Positions 15,693 to 24,223 are shown, numbered from the stretch's first letter. The stretch: DNA of 38,671 nucleotides from Chitinophagaceae bacterium (GCA_014879545.1 JACSRV010000090.1:1-38671), one strand, 5' to 3'. Notes: generated from the sequence alone by a model not told the origin. Program-made: numbers and translations.

Positions 15693-18113
15693 TTAAGTTG
15701 TTGGGGTATGTTTTTTCAGTTTCAACCGCAGACTATTGCCCACAACGCTTACTGAACTGAGCGCCATTGCACCACCTGCTATCATTGGGTCAAGCAGGAA
15801 TCCGTTTATGGGGTAGAGCGCTCCTGCCGCCACCGGTATGCCTATGATGTTGTAGATGAATGCCCAGAATAGATTTTGTCTGATAGCCGAAACTGTATCT
15901 CTTGAGATCTTTATCGCGTCGTTTATCCGACCAAGGTCGGAAGAGATGATCGTCATGCGTGCTACATCCATAGCTATGTCCGATCCTTTTCCCATGGCAA
16001 TACTCACATCAGCCAGCGCCAACGCGTTGCTGTCATTGATGCCGTCTCCCGCCATTGCTACTATTCGTCCGCCGGCTTGCAGCTCTTGTATATAGGCAGC
16101 TTTTTCAGCGGGCAGCATTTCGGCACTATATTTTGTTATACCCACCTGCGCTGCAATGGCGGCGGCGGTGGCCGGATTGTCGCCTGTGAGCATGTGCACA
16201 TTGATGCCCGCGTCCTGCAGAGAAGCGATAGCCTCTGCGGAGGTCGGTTTCACAGCGTCGGCTATGGCTATGATAGATAGTACTTCGGAAGACGATGCGA
16301 AGTAGACTACTGTTTTTGCTTCTGCTATCCACCTTCCGGCTTTTTGGCTTACTTCGGCAGAAATTGATATGTTGTGTTCTATGAGGAGGCGTTTGTTGCC
16401 TACGTAGAAGGTGTCGCCCGCTACTGTTCCTGTAACACCTGCCCCCGTGATACTGGTAAAGTCAGATACGGCAACAGGGATTGCATTTGTGAAGTGTGTT
16501 GCGATAGCATCAGCAAGAGGGTGTTCCGACATTTTTTCTAGTGAAACCAGGACGTCTGTGTGATGGCTATTTTCGTTTGTCTGGTACATGTCCGTTACAG
16601 ATGGTTTTCCTTCGGTGATGGTGCCGGTTTTGTCAAGTACCACGTCTGTTACTTTGCGCGCAATTTCCAGGCTTTCTGCGTCTCTTATAAGTATTCCCTG
16701 TTCCGCCGCTTTCCCTACACCTACCATAATAGCCGTGGGTGTGGCCAGTCCCAGAGCACACGGGCATGCAATGACCAGAACCGTTACCATGGCCATAATG
16801 CCGCGTGTGAATCCCTCGTCGCCCCCCAATAGGGTCCATGCTACAAGGGTCAGTAGTGCCAATGCCAGGACTGTAGGGACAAAAATGCCTGCTATACGGT
16901 CGGCTATTTTTTGCACAGGAGCCTTACTCCCCTGTGCGTCTTGTACCATCTTTATGATCTGGGCCAGCATGGTAGCCGCGCCTACTTTCTGCGCCACAAA
17001 TTGCAGGCTTCCCTTCTGGTTGATGGTGCCTGCAAATACCGGGCTGTTTTCCTGCTTCTCTACCGGCAGCGATTCGCCTGTTATCATGCTTTCATCCACA
17101 AAGGACTGTCCTGATATTACGGTGCCGTCTACCGCTATTTTTTCGCCCGGTCGCACCAGCAGTTGGTCACCTATCGCTACTTCCGAAATGGGTGTTTCTG
17201 CCATATTTCCGTCAGGTAGTATGCGGGTAACAGTGCGTGGCTGCAATCCCATCAGCTTTTTTATTGCTGAAGATGTATTTCCTTTTGCTTTTTCTTCCAG
17301 AAGTTTTCCAAGCATTACAAACGTTATCACTATTGCGGCTGCTTCGAAATATACATGTGCGTGCAACCCGCGACGGTGCCAGAAGTCCGGGAAGAGGGTA
17401 TTGAAGACACTGTAGATGTACGCCACCCCTGTGCTAAGGGCCACCAGCGTGTCCATGTTGGCTGTGCGATGACGAAGCTGGTTCCATGCTCCGGAGAAGA
17501 AGTGGCGGCCGAAGAGTAATAGAACCGGAGTGGACAGTGTCCACATCATGTAGTTGGCATAGGGTATGTCCATAAAAAACATGCCTATTACAGCCAATGG
17601 CAGTGATAAGGCTATGGCACTGTAGGTGTTGCGCCGCAACTTATTAAAGTGTTTGGTCCTGATGTCGTCAACTGTCTCTGCGTTTTGTTCATCGGTGGCA
17701 ATTATCAGGTCGTAACCGATAGACTGAAGCGTGTTCCGCAAGTCTTCGGGGCGGGCTATTTCGGGAAGGTATTCCACCGCAGCGTTTGCATTGGCATAGT
17801 TCACTGAAACGACTATCACGCCGGGTACGCTTTTCAGCATGCTTTCGGTGCTCACGGCACAGGATGCGCATGACATATTGAGGACCGGCATATTTGATCG
17901 GGTCGTTTCAATGTTGAAGCGGGCTTTTCTTAACAGGGCGACGATCGCCTGTAGTGCCGGTGCCGGGTCTGATGTGGTGATCGCCACGGTTCTGCCACCG
18001 TTGGAGATATATACAGAACTGATATCTGGCAGTTGCAGTAGCATATGTTGTATCTGCGTTTCGTCAACCGTTTCTGTTGGCGGTATTGTGGTTAAACTGT
18101 ATGATTGTTCCAT
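15693..18113 (-). CDS. copA: Cu(I)-exporting P1B-type ATPase
   Basis: An 806-residue copper efflux pump of the inner membrane. Domains in order: a degenerate HMA domain without cysteines (about 15-70), an HMA domain with MSCASC (Cys82, Cys85), membrane helices from about 165, the actuator TGES (345-348), the transport motif CPC (450-452), DKTG with phosphorylated Asp494, the SEHPLADA nucleotide-binding motif, TGDNPAT and [10 protein letters not shown]. The closing helices carry [19 protein letters not shown] and [15 protein letters not shown]. Length is normal for a pump with two HMA domains. The start is the ATG at 18113. It heads the copper cluster. Confidence 0.96.
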   Translation of the reverse strand: MEQSYSLTTIPPTETVDETQIQHMLLQLPDISSVYISNGGRTVAITTSDPAPALQAIVALLRKARFNIETTRSNMPVLNMSCASCAVSTESMLKSVPGVIVVSVNYANANAAVEYLPEIARPEDLRNTLQSIGYDLIIATDEQNAETVDDIRTKHFNKLRRNTYSAIALSLPLAVIGMFFMDIPYANYMMWTLSTPVLLLFGRHFFSGAWNQLRHRTANMDTLVALSTGVAYIYSVFNTLFPDFWHRRGLHAHVYFEAAAIVITFVMLGKLLEEKAKGNTSSAIKKLMGLQPRTVTRILPDGNMAETPISEVAIGDQLLVRPGEKIAVDGTVISGQSFVDESMITGESLPVEKQENSPVFAGTINQKGSLQFVAQKVGAATMLAQIIKMVQDAQGSKAPVQKIADRIAGIFVPTVLALALLTLVAWTLLGGDEGFTRGIMAMVTVLVIACPCALGLATPTAIMVGVGKAAEQGILIRDAESLEIARKVTDVVLDKTGTITEGKPSVTDMYQTNENSHHTDVLVSLEKMSEHPLADAIATHFTNAIPVAVSDFTSITGAGVTGTVAGDTFYVGNKRLLIEHNISISAEVSQKAGRWIAEAKTVVYFASSSEVLSIIAIADAVKPTSAEAIASLQDAGINVHMLTGDNPATAAAIAAQVGITKYSAEMLPAEKAAYIQELQAGGRIVAMAGDGINDSNALALADVSIAMGKGSDIAMDVARMTIISSDLGRINDAIKISRDTVSAIRQNLFWAFIYNIIGIPVAAGALYPINGFLLDPMIAGGAMALSSVSVVGNSLRLKLKKHTPTT

Positions 18114-18140
18114 GTTTTTTTTGTTCAATCGTTTCTGACG

Positions 18141-18180
18141 CAAAGGTCCATCGGGTTATGCAGCTAAGTATTACACAATT
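18141..18180 (-). promoter_or_regulatory. putative copper-responsive promoter of the ATPase gene
   Basis: Minus strand: AATTGTGTAA (18180-18171), then 11 bases to ATAAC, then 10 bases to TTTGC (TTTG at 18144-18141). The arrangement matches the one before the HMA gene exactly. The start codon is 27 bases further on. A related TACACAA also occurs on the plus strand at 18205-18211. Confidence 0.55.
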
Positions 18181-18248
18181 GTTGGCTTGATTTGCAAGAT
18201 TTGGTACACAACGTGACATGTAAAAGACAGATTTGCTAATTTTATCTT

Positions 18249-18704
18249 ATGAACGACCTTATAGACACCTGGCAGATACATAATCGGATCAACAACTATC
18301 TCCTTGCCGCTATCACCGATGAAGCGCTCTTGCTCGGTATAGGGCGCGGACGAAATGCCGCCGAACAATTCGCCCACATACACAACGTTCGCCTGATGTG
18401 GTTGAAAGCATCGGCGCCGGAGTTATTTGCCACTCAAACGAAGATTGAGAAGGGCGAAAACCTGTCCCGGGAATTTTTAACTCAGCGATTGAACGAGAGT
18501 GGCGATGCTATTGCCTCCATGCTGGAGACGGCACTTGCTGCCGGAAAGTTGAAAGGGTTTAAGCCTCATCCTGCTGCCTTTCTGGGGTATATGATCTCGC
18601 ATGAGAGCCACCACCGTGGCCAGATCACTCAAAGCCTGAAACACGCGGGCTACAAAATAGATGCCAAGGTGCTGTACGGATTGTGGGAGTGGGGTAGCCG
18701 TTAG
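18249..18704 (+). CDS. DinB-fold metal-dependent protein
   Basis: A 151-residue four-helix protein of the DinB/YfiT superfamily. The metal-binding histidines are recognisable: His43 or His45 in FAHIHNVRLMW and the pair near residues 117-121 in HESHHRGQI. Characterised relatives include bacillithiol S-transferases and other thiol-dependent enzymes, but many have no known reaction and this one cannot be assigned. It begins with ATG at 18249, which gives the usual LIDTWQIHNRINNYLL first helix. It is divergent from the copper ATPase, and the 135-base gap holds promoters for both. Confidence 0.88.
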   Translation: MNDLIDTWQIHNRINNYLLAAITDEALLLGIGRGRNAAEQFAHIHNVRLMWLKASAPELFATQTKIEKGENLSREFLTQRLNESGDAIASMLETALAAGKLKGFKPHPAAFLGYMISHESHHRGQITQSLKHAGYKIDAKVLYGLWEWGSR

Positions 18705-18738
18705 TGTCGTGCCTGCGTCAATACCGCCGAGGAAACAT

Positions 18739-18746
18739 TAATTTTG
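18739..18746 (+). promoter_or_regulatory. -7 promoter element for the RluA-type gene
   Basis: TAATTTTG is a perfect TAnnTTTG match, 27 bases before the GTG start at 18774. No -33 TTG at normal spacing was seen. Confidence 0.45.
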
Positions 18747-18773
18747 CCGGGCAGTCATAAACAGGGCCCATAG

Positions 18774-20462
18774 GTGAATACTACAGAACATAGCCGTATC
18801 AATTGGTTTACAGAAGAAGAGTCGCGAGGAATATCTCTGCCCGGAAAATTCACCTTTCCGTTTTACTACGAACCGCATCCCCTTGCCCGCCTGGCTGCAC
18901 AGGGTTTGCAGCAATACCTCGACACTCAGTCCGATTTCGACCACGAGTTCGGCTTCAACGGCGACAACGGACAACTGGCTATAGGCAAGATGTTCGGTGT
19001 GCTGGTAGTGCAGTCGGCCGATGGTAGGGTAGGCAGCCTTTGGGGTGTTTCGGGCAAGTTGGCCAACTCCAACGATCACCCGCGCTTTGTTCCCCCTGTG
19101 TTCGATATGCTCACGCGGGATAGTTTTTTTCTGGTTGAACAAGAGAATATCAGTGCTGTAAACGAAGAGCTGGAGCGTGCATTGGCCAATGAAGAGATAC
19201 CGCGTTTGCAGAAGGAGGTAGCTTCTCTGAAGGCGCAGGCCGCCGAAGAAAAGATTGTCTACAGGCAACAGATGAAGGCGAACCGGGACCAGCGCCGGCT
19301 GCGCCGTGAGGAACAGAAACTCATTCTTTCTGCCGCCGACTATGCAGCATTCGATGCCGAGATGGTGCGTCAGAGCCATTACGACCAGTATGTGCAGAAG
19401 CAACTGGCCGAGGCCTGGGATGCTCGCATAGCAGAGGTGCAGGCGCAGTTGCAACCCTTGGAGGGCCGTGTAGAAGCGCTGCGCACCGAGCGTCGCGAAC
19501 GGTCGGGGGCGTTGCAGCAGCGGCTGTTCAACGAGTATTCTTTCCTCAACATAGCTGGCGAAAGCCGTAGCGTAGGCAGCATATTCGCCGATACCGCTTT
19601 CGGTCGCCCACCGGCCGGGGCAGGTGAGTGTGCCACACCTAAGTTGTTGCAGTATGCGTTTTTGCACGGGCTTCGTCCGCTGGCCATGGCCGAGTTCTGG
19701 TGGGGCGCAGCACCGCGGTCAGAGGTTCGTCAACACGGCCATTTCTACCCTGCATGTGCAGGCAAGTGCAAACCGATCCTGGCACACATGCTGCATGGTA
19801 TTCCTGTCGATGAGAACCCTATGCTGGAACCAACCAGCGAAGAGGCAAGGCTGCGGATAGTGTATGAAGACGAACACCTGTTGGTGGTGAACAAACCCGC
19901 CGGACTGAGGTCTGTGCCGGGAGTGGCCATAGAAGATTCTGTCTTTAGCCGCCTGCGCGATACCCGCACCGATTTTGAGCCGCTCATGATCCACCGCCTT
20001 GATATGGGGACCTCCGGACTGCTTGTGGTGGCCAAGTCGGCAAAGATCCACAAGCACATACAGCAGCAGTTCCTGCGACGCTCGCTCAGCAAACGATACA
20101 CCGCATTACTTTCAAAAGATATTCCGGGAGAAGAGGGAGAGATAGATCTTCCTCTTGCTGCCGATCCCTATAATCGTCCGGCGCAGATGGTGTGCTACGA
20201 AACAGGCAAACCCAGCCTCACCCGCTGGAAGGTGGTGAGCCGAGAGAACGGCATCACCCGCATCCATTTCTGGCCACTCACCGGGCGCACCCATCAGTTG
20301 CGCATGCATGCTGCACATACCCTTGGCCTCAATGCCCCCATCCTCGGCGACGATATCTACGGCATCGCCGCCGAGCGCCTCTACCTCCATGCCGCGGCAC
20401 TCTCCTTCACGCATCCTGTGTCTAGGCAGGTGTTGAGCTTTGAGGTGGTGGAGGATTTTTAG
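18774..20462 (+). CDS. RluA-family pseudouridine synthase with long N-terminal coiled-coil region
   Basis: A 562-residue RNA pseudouridine synthase. The catalytic domain (about 355-562) has LRIVYEDEHLLVVNKPAGL, the catalytic Asp410 in IHRLDMGTSGL, and GRTHQLRMHAAH. The first 350 residues are an extra region: a globular start, a charged coiled coil (about 125-250) and a Cys-bearing part (Cys286, Cys328, Cys332: ACAGKC). RluA enzymes lack this, but a subfamily of about 550 residues has it. The target could be 23S rRNA or tRNA and is not decided by sequence. The start is GTG at 18774; no ATG precedes it in frame and the next Met is at residue 73. The stop is TAG. Confidence 0.9.
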   Translation: MNTTEHSRINWFTEEESRGISLPGKFTFPFYYEPHPLARLAAQGLQQYLDTQSDFDHEFGFNGDNGQLAIGKMFGVLVVQSADGRVGSLWGVSGKLANSNDHPRFVPPVFDMLTRDSFFLVEQENISAVNEELERALANEEIPRLQKEVASLKAQAAEEKIVYRQQMKANRDQRRLRREEQKLILSAADYAAFDAEMVRQSHYDQYVQKQLAEAWDARIAEVQAQLQPLEGRVEALRTERRERSGALQQRLFNEYSFLNIAGESRSVGSIFADTAFGRPPAGAGECATPKLLQYAFLHGLRPLAMAEFWWGAAPRSEVRQHGHFYPACAGKCKPILAHMLHGIPVDENPMLEPTSEEARLRIVYEDEHLLVVNKPAGLRSVPGVAIEDSVFSRLRDTRTDFEPLMIHRLDMGTSGLLVVAKSAKIHKHIQQQFLRRSLSKRYTALLSKDIPGEEGEIDLPLAADPYNRPAQMVCYETGKPSLTRWKVVSRENGITRIHFWPLTGRTHQLRMHAAHTLGLNAPILGDDIYGIAAERLYLHAAALSFTHPVSRQVLSFEVVEDF

Positions 20463-20502
20463 GTATTCTTACCACAGGCTTTGCTACGTTTTCCACTTGT
20501 CA

Positions 20503-20631
20503 GAGTTTTTTACTCAGATCCGCTGGTGCGGCGCCTGTCTGCCGTCAGGCAGTTTTGTAACGACTGAAAACAATTCACAGACTTCCCTCTAATCTGTGCA
20601 ATCTGTTGATCCGAATAATCTGCGATTCAGA
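20503..20631 (+). repeat. dispersed structured repeat, copy R1
   Basis: The repeat starts with a small hairpin GAGTTTTTTACTC, then GATCC, then GGCG...CTGCCgtcaGGCAG...TAACG...CTGAAAA. Similarity to R2 continues through CTGTTGATCC-type sequence to about 20631. It fills the gap between the RluA-type gene and the 391-residue gene. No gene is seen in it. Confidence 0.75.
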
Positions 20632-20649
20632 TTGTCTTTCAACCATTGT

Positions 20650-21825
20650 TTATTCATAGTAATATCTGGTGAGTTGCGATATTTTGCCGTCATGAATAGC
20701 CTTTTTCTCATAAAGTAGCCCCTGTGGCGTGTAGCGGAGTTGGATTTCTATTTTATTGTCGCCAATTGAGCTTGCCGAGAACAACTTTCCGTCTTTATAC
20801 TTGTAAAAATAGGTTGTGCATGTCTCAGAGGAATCAACAACAGAACACTCATTCGTAATTTGGTTTTGGGCGTTGAACTTCGTAATTGTTTTTTCGTCCC
20901 CATAACCAGCTTTGGTACTGAATGTTTTAATCACAGTTTTGCTCGTGTCAGAATATTCGTAAACCGTTGTTGATTCACAATATGGGAGTATTGTTGTGTA
21001 ATACCAACCTGTCGAATCAACCTGTTTTATAAGGTTGCTTCTATTGTCATAGTAGTAATACTTTTTAGAGTGAACTTTCCCGTCTCTCGTGTACCAAATC
21101 CAGGTTTTTAATTTCCCGTTTTCATAATAGGTACATTCAGCGCTTAAATATCTGGGGTGGCAGTAAAGACATTTTGCTGAGTTGCTATCCTGCTTGTAGC
21201 TTTTAGTCGGTAAATACCTTGTGCTGTCGTCTGTGTAAAAGCTGCTGATTTCTTGCCCCTTGTTGTTGTAAATGTATTCGTGGATTTTTGATTCGACTGT
21301 ATAATAGTGCGATGTGTCTATAGAATGCTTGAGTAGTGAATAGCTGTTTTGATAATGTTGGTTGGTCGTATAAGTTAAATTTCCTGAACTGTCATATTTG
21401 TAAGAAGAGACGTCGTAAGTCGTTTCCCAACCAATTCCAAATTTAGATTTGGTTATCTCGACTTTATCCGGGCTATCAATTTCTTTAACAACATTGCCGT
21501 TTCTGTCGTAAAAAGTTTGAAAGGAATACCAGGCCAAATAAGAAGGTGCATGCGATTGAAAAACTCTGCTGCAATTCCTCCCAAAGACTCTGTTACTATC
21601 CTTGTCTAATTCTTTCCTGAAAAGAAGTAGACTGTCTTTTGAGACTTTGCCATTCTTTTTTATTAGAAATGAGTATCCCTCAATTTTTCTGATATTGTTT
21701 TTGATAAAGCCCTGATAATTCCAACTTTGAAATTCGTTGTCATCAAAACTGAAAATAGCGTTTCTCTCTTGTCCGAACAAGAAGGCTGTCGTTAGTGTCA
21801 GTATACCGGTAAAAAGTATCTTCAA
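20650..21825 (-). CDS. exported Tyr-rich repeat protein, function unknown
   Basis: A 391-residue protein with a signal peptide (MKILFTGILTLTTAFLFGQ) opened by a TTG codon at 21825. The mature part has many short strand-turn units of the kind YDSSGNLTYT, YNNKGQEISSF, YENGKLKTWIWY and YDNRSNLIKQV. This is the pattern of YD/RHS-like or YwqK-like repeats that build beta-sheet surfaces. Four cysteines lie near the middle and after it (KCLYCHPRYLSAEC). No toxin domain or sorting domain is visible. Base composition is clearly more AT-rich than the RluA and hydrolase genes nearby. It lies between two copies of the R repeat, which suggests an accessory insertion. Confidence 0.7.
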   Translation of the reverse strand: MKILFTGILTLTTAFLFGQERNAIFSFDDNEFQSWNYQGFIKNNIRKIEGYSFLIKKNGKVSKDSLLLFRKELDKDSNRVFGRNCSRVFQSHAPSYLAWYSFQTFYDRNGNVVKEIDSPDKVEITKSKFGIGWETTYDVSSYKYDSSGNLTYTTNQHYQNSYSLLKHSIDTSHYYTVESKIHEYIYNNKGQEISSFYTDDSTRYLPTKSYKQDSNSAKCLYCHPRYLSAECTYYENGKLKTWIWYTRDGKVHSKKYYYYDNRSNLIKQVDSTGWYYTTILPYCESTTVYEYSDTSKTVIKTFSTKAGYGDEKTITKFNAQNQITNECSVVDSSETCTTYFYKYKDGKLFSASSIGDNKIEIQLRYTPQGLLYEKKAIHDGKISQLTRYYYE

Positions 21826-21984
21826 TTTAGGTCTTTTGTTATCTTGGTTCTTCGGCAGTATTCACGCTTTCAGAACTTATTCTCTGCATTTGCGTTGATG
21901 AATCACTTCAAGGTAATTATTTTCCACATGCTTTACAAATTTAGGTTACATTATCGCTTTCGCTTATTAATCGCCCACTATTCC

Positions 21985-22112
21985 GTGTTATTAACGCAGA
22001 TATCCTCGTGCGGCGCATGTCTGCCGTCAGGGCATTTTGTGACGCCTGAAAACCATGCCCATACATCCTTCTATGTCCGCTATCTGTAAATCATAATGGT
22101 CTGCGATTTAGG
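21985..22112 (+). repeat. dispersed structured repeat, copy R2
   Basis: It starts with the hairpin GTGTTattAACGC (21985-21997, one G-T pair), then CGGCGC...CTGCCGTCAGGGCA...GACGCCTGAAAAC. Similarity to R1 continues to about 22112 (GGTCTGCGATTTAG). The 81-codon frame across it is a product of the repeat, not a gene. Confidence 0.75.
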
Positions 22113-22216
22113 AAAAGTTACTCGATACATTTGCTACTTACATTTTTCTATGCCGAGGCAAACAATTTTATCTTTCGGGATGTTTAGTCTAATTTTCCTT
22201 GAAACCGCAACACAAC

Positions 22217-22927
22217 ATGAATGAGAGTATCTCCCACGACAAGCTTTATATGCGTTTAAGTGAAGTACTGGAAAAGCTCGATCTTGTATGTGTTACAGAT
22301 GCCTTTTTGTATAGTTTAAGCACCCGCGATCTTCAATATCGTGCACACTTGGCTTGTTATATTTTTGCGAAAAGTATTCCTCCGCACAAGATAATTACAG
22401 AGGTTTACCCCTCCGGGAATATTGCGTGTAGTTATTGTGGACACTGTTCTACATGTCCTCAAGATACAGTGCAGATAGGGTCAGAATTAGTGAGGTGGGG
22501 TGGCGTACGGTTTCAAGATGTATTTACTGCTACTTACTACCTTGACATGTTCTCAAAAATGGATAGAGTCTATCCGGCCAAAGCAGACTTCGATATTTTC
22601 AACAATATGGTTGATGTTATCGTTTCTTCAGAAGATGATTTCCGGCCGAGAGATTTAGAAAAGATCTTTGCCGGGATATTTAGATCGAATAAAGGCGAAA
22701 GAGAGATGATTATAAATCAGTTGGGTGTTATGGGTATTCTGCAAACTGAGACAAACAAGGGGTTCGAAACAGTTTATACGCCTCCAGGTCTTAGGGAGAT
22801 ACCCTCGGTTGGTAAAATAGATTGGCATTACCCGGTCTGTTGGTGGCGCGGACAAAATGGTATTGACAGGAAGGCATACCAAGCTATTTTCGGGCGTTAT
22901 GTGGCATTGCGTAGATCTGATCTTTGA
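22217..22927 (+). CDS. hypothetical protein with a cysteine cluster
   Basis: A 236-residue protein I do not recognise. It has no signal peptide. A compact cluster CSYCGHCSTCP (about residues 72-82) could bind zinc or an Fe-S centre. The rest is mixed: EKLDLVCVTDAFLYSLSTRD at the start, FQDVFTATYYLDMFSKM in the middle, a helical INQLGVMGIL segment that could be part of a winged helix, and DWHYPVCWWRG near the end. The ATG at 22217 is preferred over an upstream TTG at 22199, which would add six residues. It is AT-rich and enclosed by repeats R2 and R3, so it looks like accessory DNA. Confidence 0.7.
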   Translation: MNESISHDKLYMRLSEVLEKLDLVCVTDAFLYSLSTRDLQYRAHLACYIFAKSIPPHKIITEVYPSGNIACSYCGHCSTCPQDTVQIGSELVRWGGVRFQDVFTATYYLDMFSKMDRVYPAKADFDIFNNMVDVIVSSEDDFRPRDLEKIFAGIFRSNKGEREMIINQLGVMGILQTETNKGFETVYTPPGLREIPSVGKIDWHYPVCWWRGQNGIDRKAYQAIFGRYVALRRSDL

Positions 22928-22943
22928 CCACTTTAACACTGGT

Positions 22944-23035
22944 CCGCGTTTGTAACGCGGATCCCGTGGTGAGGCGCCTGGCTGCCGTCAGGCAGGTTTG
23001 TAACGCCTGAAAAACATTCACAAATTTCCCTAACT
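22944..23035 (+). repeat. dispersed structured repeat, copy R3
   Basis: It starts with the 7-bp hairpin CCGCGTT-tgt-AACGCGG (22944-22960), then GGATCCCG, then AGGCG...CTGCCgtcaGGCAG...TAACGCCTGAAAA. The outer AGGCG/CGCCT and inner CTGCC/GGCAG pairs are intact. The copy ends about 10 bases before the alpha/beta hydrolase start, so it forms most of its leader. Confidence 0.75.
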
Positions 23036-23044
23036 TCATTCTCT

Positions 23045-23734
23045 ATGAAAACACTTCTCCTTTTACATGGCGCCATTGGTGCTGCCGATCAGTTGCAACC
23101 GTTGGCACAGGTGTTGGCCGCGCATTACAATGTGCATACGCTCAGTTTTTCCGGTCATGGTGGCATTGCTCCTCATGCCGAGGGATATTCCATTCGCGTG
23201 TTTGCTAACGATGTGCTCGATTATATGCAGCTGAACGGATTGGAGCAAGTGAGTATTCTTGGCTATAGCATGGGTGGTTATGTGGCAATGTATCTCGCAG
23301 CTCATTGCCCCGATAAGGTAGATCGGGTAATGACCCTTGCCACCAAGTACCTGTGGACGGAAGAGATTGCCGCCCGCGAGGTAAAGATGCTGGTGCCCGA
23401 AAAGATAGAAGAGAAACTGCCTGCATTTGCGGCTACCCTCGCGCAGCGTCATGCCCCGGTCAACTGGAAAGAGGTGCTACACGCCACCGCTGCCATGATG
23501 CGTGAGCTGGGCGAGATGCCTGTGCTTACCGAAGAAGTATATGCACGCATATCCGCTCCGTGTTTGCTGCTCTTGGGCGATAGGGATAAGATGGTTTCTC
23601 TGGAAGAGACGGTTGATGTGCATAAGTCTTTGCCCAATGCGCAGATGGCGGTGCTGCCCGGCACTGCGCACCCCATAGAACAGGTAGATGTTACCCTGCT
23701 CGATTTCTTTGCCCGCAGGTTTTTCGGGGAGTAG
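23045..23734 (+). CDS. alpha/beta hydrolase
   Basis: A 229-residue cytosolic hydrolase of the alpha/beta fold. The oxyanion HG is in LLLLHGAIG, the nucleophile is Ser75 in GYSMGG, the acid is Asp181 or Asp179 in LGDRDKMV and the base is His209 in GTAHPIE. The small lid between about 110 and 165 is helical. The closest general types are MenH-like and esterase/lactonase proteins, but substrate specificity cannot be read. Its leader consists of repeat R3. The stop is followed after 40 bases by the blaI promoter. Confidence 0.88.
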   Translation: MKTLLLLHGAIGAADQLQPLAQVLAAHYNVHTLSFSGHGGIAPHAEGYSIRVFANDVLDYMQLNGLEQVSILGYSMGGYVAMYLAAHCPDKVDRVMTLATKYLWTEEIAAREVKMLVPEKIEEKLPAFAATLAQRHAPVNWKEVLHATAAMMRELGEMPVLTEEVYARISAPCLLLLGDRDKMVSLEETVDVHKSLPNAQMAVLPGTAHPIEQVDVTLLDFFARRFFGE

Positions 23735-23770
23735 CAATTGTTAAGATTTTCGCAAAACCAACCTTTTAGT

Positions 23771-23799
23771 TTTGTTTTACGAAAACCTTCGTATGTTTG
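23771..23799 (+). promoter_or_regulatory. blaI promoter (TTTG / TATGTTTG)
   Basis: A -33 element TTTG (23771-23774) and a perfect -7 element TATGTTTG (23792-23799) are separated by 17 bases, slightly short. The predicted start at about 23805 lies within the second palindromic operator. Confidence 0.65.
23778..23793. promoter_or_regulatory. BlaI-type operator 1, TACGAA-N4-TTCGTA
   Basis: A perfect 6-bp dyad with a 4-base spacer that overlaps the first two bases of the -7 element. The same dyad recurs 24 bp downstream, centre to centre. The next gene encodes a BlaI-type repressor, which suggests autoregulation. Confidence 0.75.
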
Positions 23800-23801
23800 C
23801 C

Positions 23802-23817
23802 TACGAAATCGTTCGTA
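23802..23817. promoter_or_regulatory. BlaI-type operator 2, TACGAA-N4-TTCGTA
   Basis: The second perfect copy of the dyad, immediately after the -7 element and over the expected transcription start. It ends 22 bases before the blaI ATG. Confidence 0.75.
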
Positions 23818-23839
23818 TAAAACGGATTCGCACGCAAAT

Positions 23840-24223
23840 ATGGAGATCAAACCTACTGATAGCGAATTGGAGATACTGAATATACTTTGGGAAAATGGCC
23901 CCAGTACGGTGCGCGATGTGCACGATGTACTGGAGCGCAGCAAGGATGCAGGCTATACTACCACGCTGAAGCTGATGCAGATCATGCACGACAAGAAGTT
24001 GCTTGTGCGCGATGAGACCGCCCGTAGCCATGTCTATACCGCCAATATCTCTCAGCAAAAGACACAGGGGCAGCTTGTAAAGAAGTTTATAGACAATGTA
24101 TTCAATGGCTCAGCATCGCAACTGGTCATGCAGGCCCTAGGCAATCATAAGGCCAACCGCCAGGAGCTGGATGAGATAAAACAATTGCTGGCCGAAATGG
24201 AAAAGAAAATGAAGAATCGCTGA
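23840..24223 (+). CDS. blaI: BlaI/MecI/CopY-family transcriptional repressor
   Basis: A 127-residue repressor. The N-terminal winged helix begins PTDSELEILNILWENGPSTVRDVHDVL and continues through the recognition region AGYTTTLKLMQIMHDKKLLVRDE. The C-terminal helices (TQGQLVKKFIDNVFNGSASQLVMQAL, then a coiled coil) dimerise. In the known systems the repressor is cut after its partner M56 protease senses a signal such as a beta-lactam. The frame is open back to 23738, but the ATG at 23840 starts the conserved MEIKPTDSE and leaves the promoter and operators upstream. It lies 26 bases before the M56 gene, in one operon. Confidence 0.93.
   Translation: MEIKPTDSELEILNILWENGPSTVRDVHDVLERSKDAGYTTTLKLMQIMHDKKLLVRDETARSHVYTANISQQKTQGQLVKKFIDNVFNGSASQLVMQALGNHKANRQELDEIKQLLAEMEKKMKNR

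Noticed and set aside
21844-22089. 81-codon open frame with a Cys-containing peptide
   Set aside because: It covers repeat R2 and part of the leader region; its peptide comes from the repeat sequence.
20503-23035. Integron-like attC sites with gene cassettes
   Set aside because: The R copies have nested hairpins and cargo genes between them, but the GTTRRRY/RYYYAAC core is absent, cargo orientation differs (one gene is on the minus strand) and no integrase is visible.
20503-23035. CRISPR array
   Set aside because: Repeats are about 1 kb apart with genes between them; there are no regular short spacers and no cas genes.
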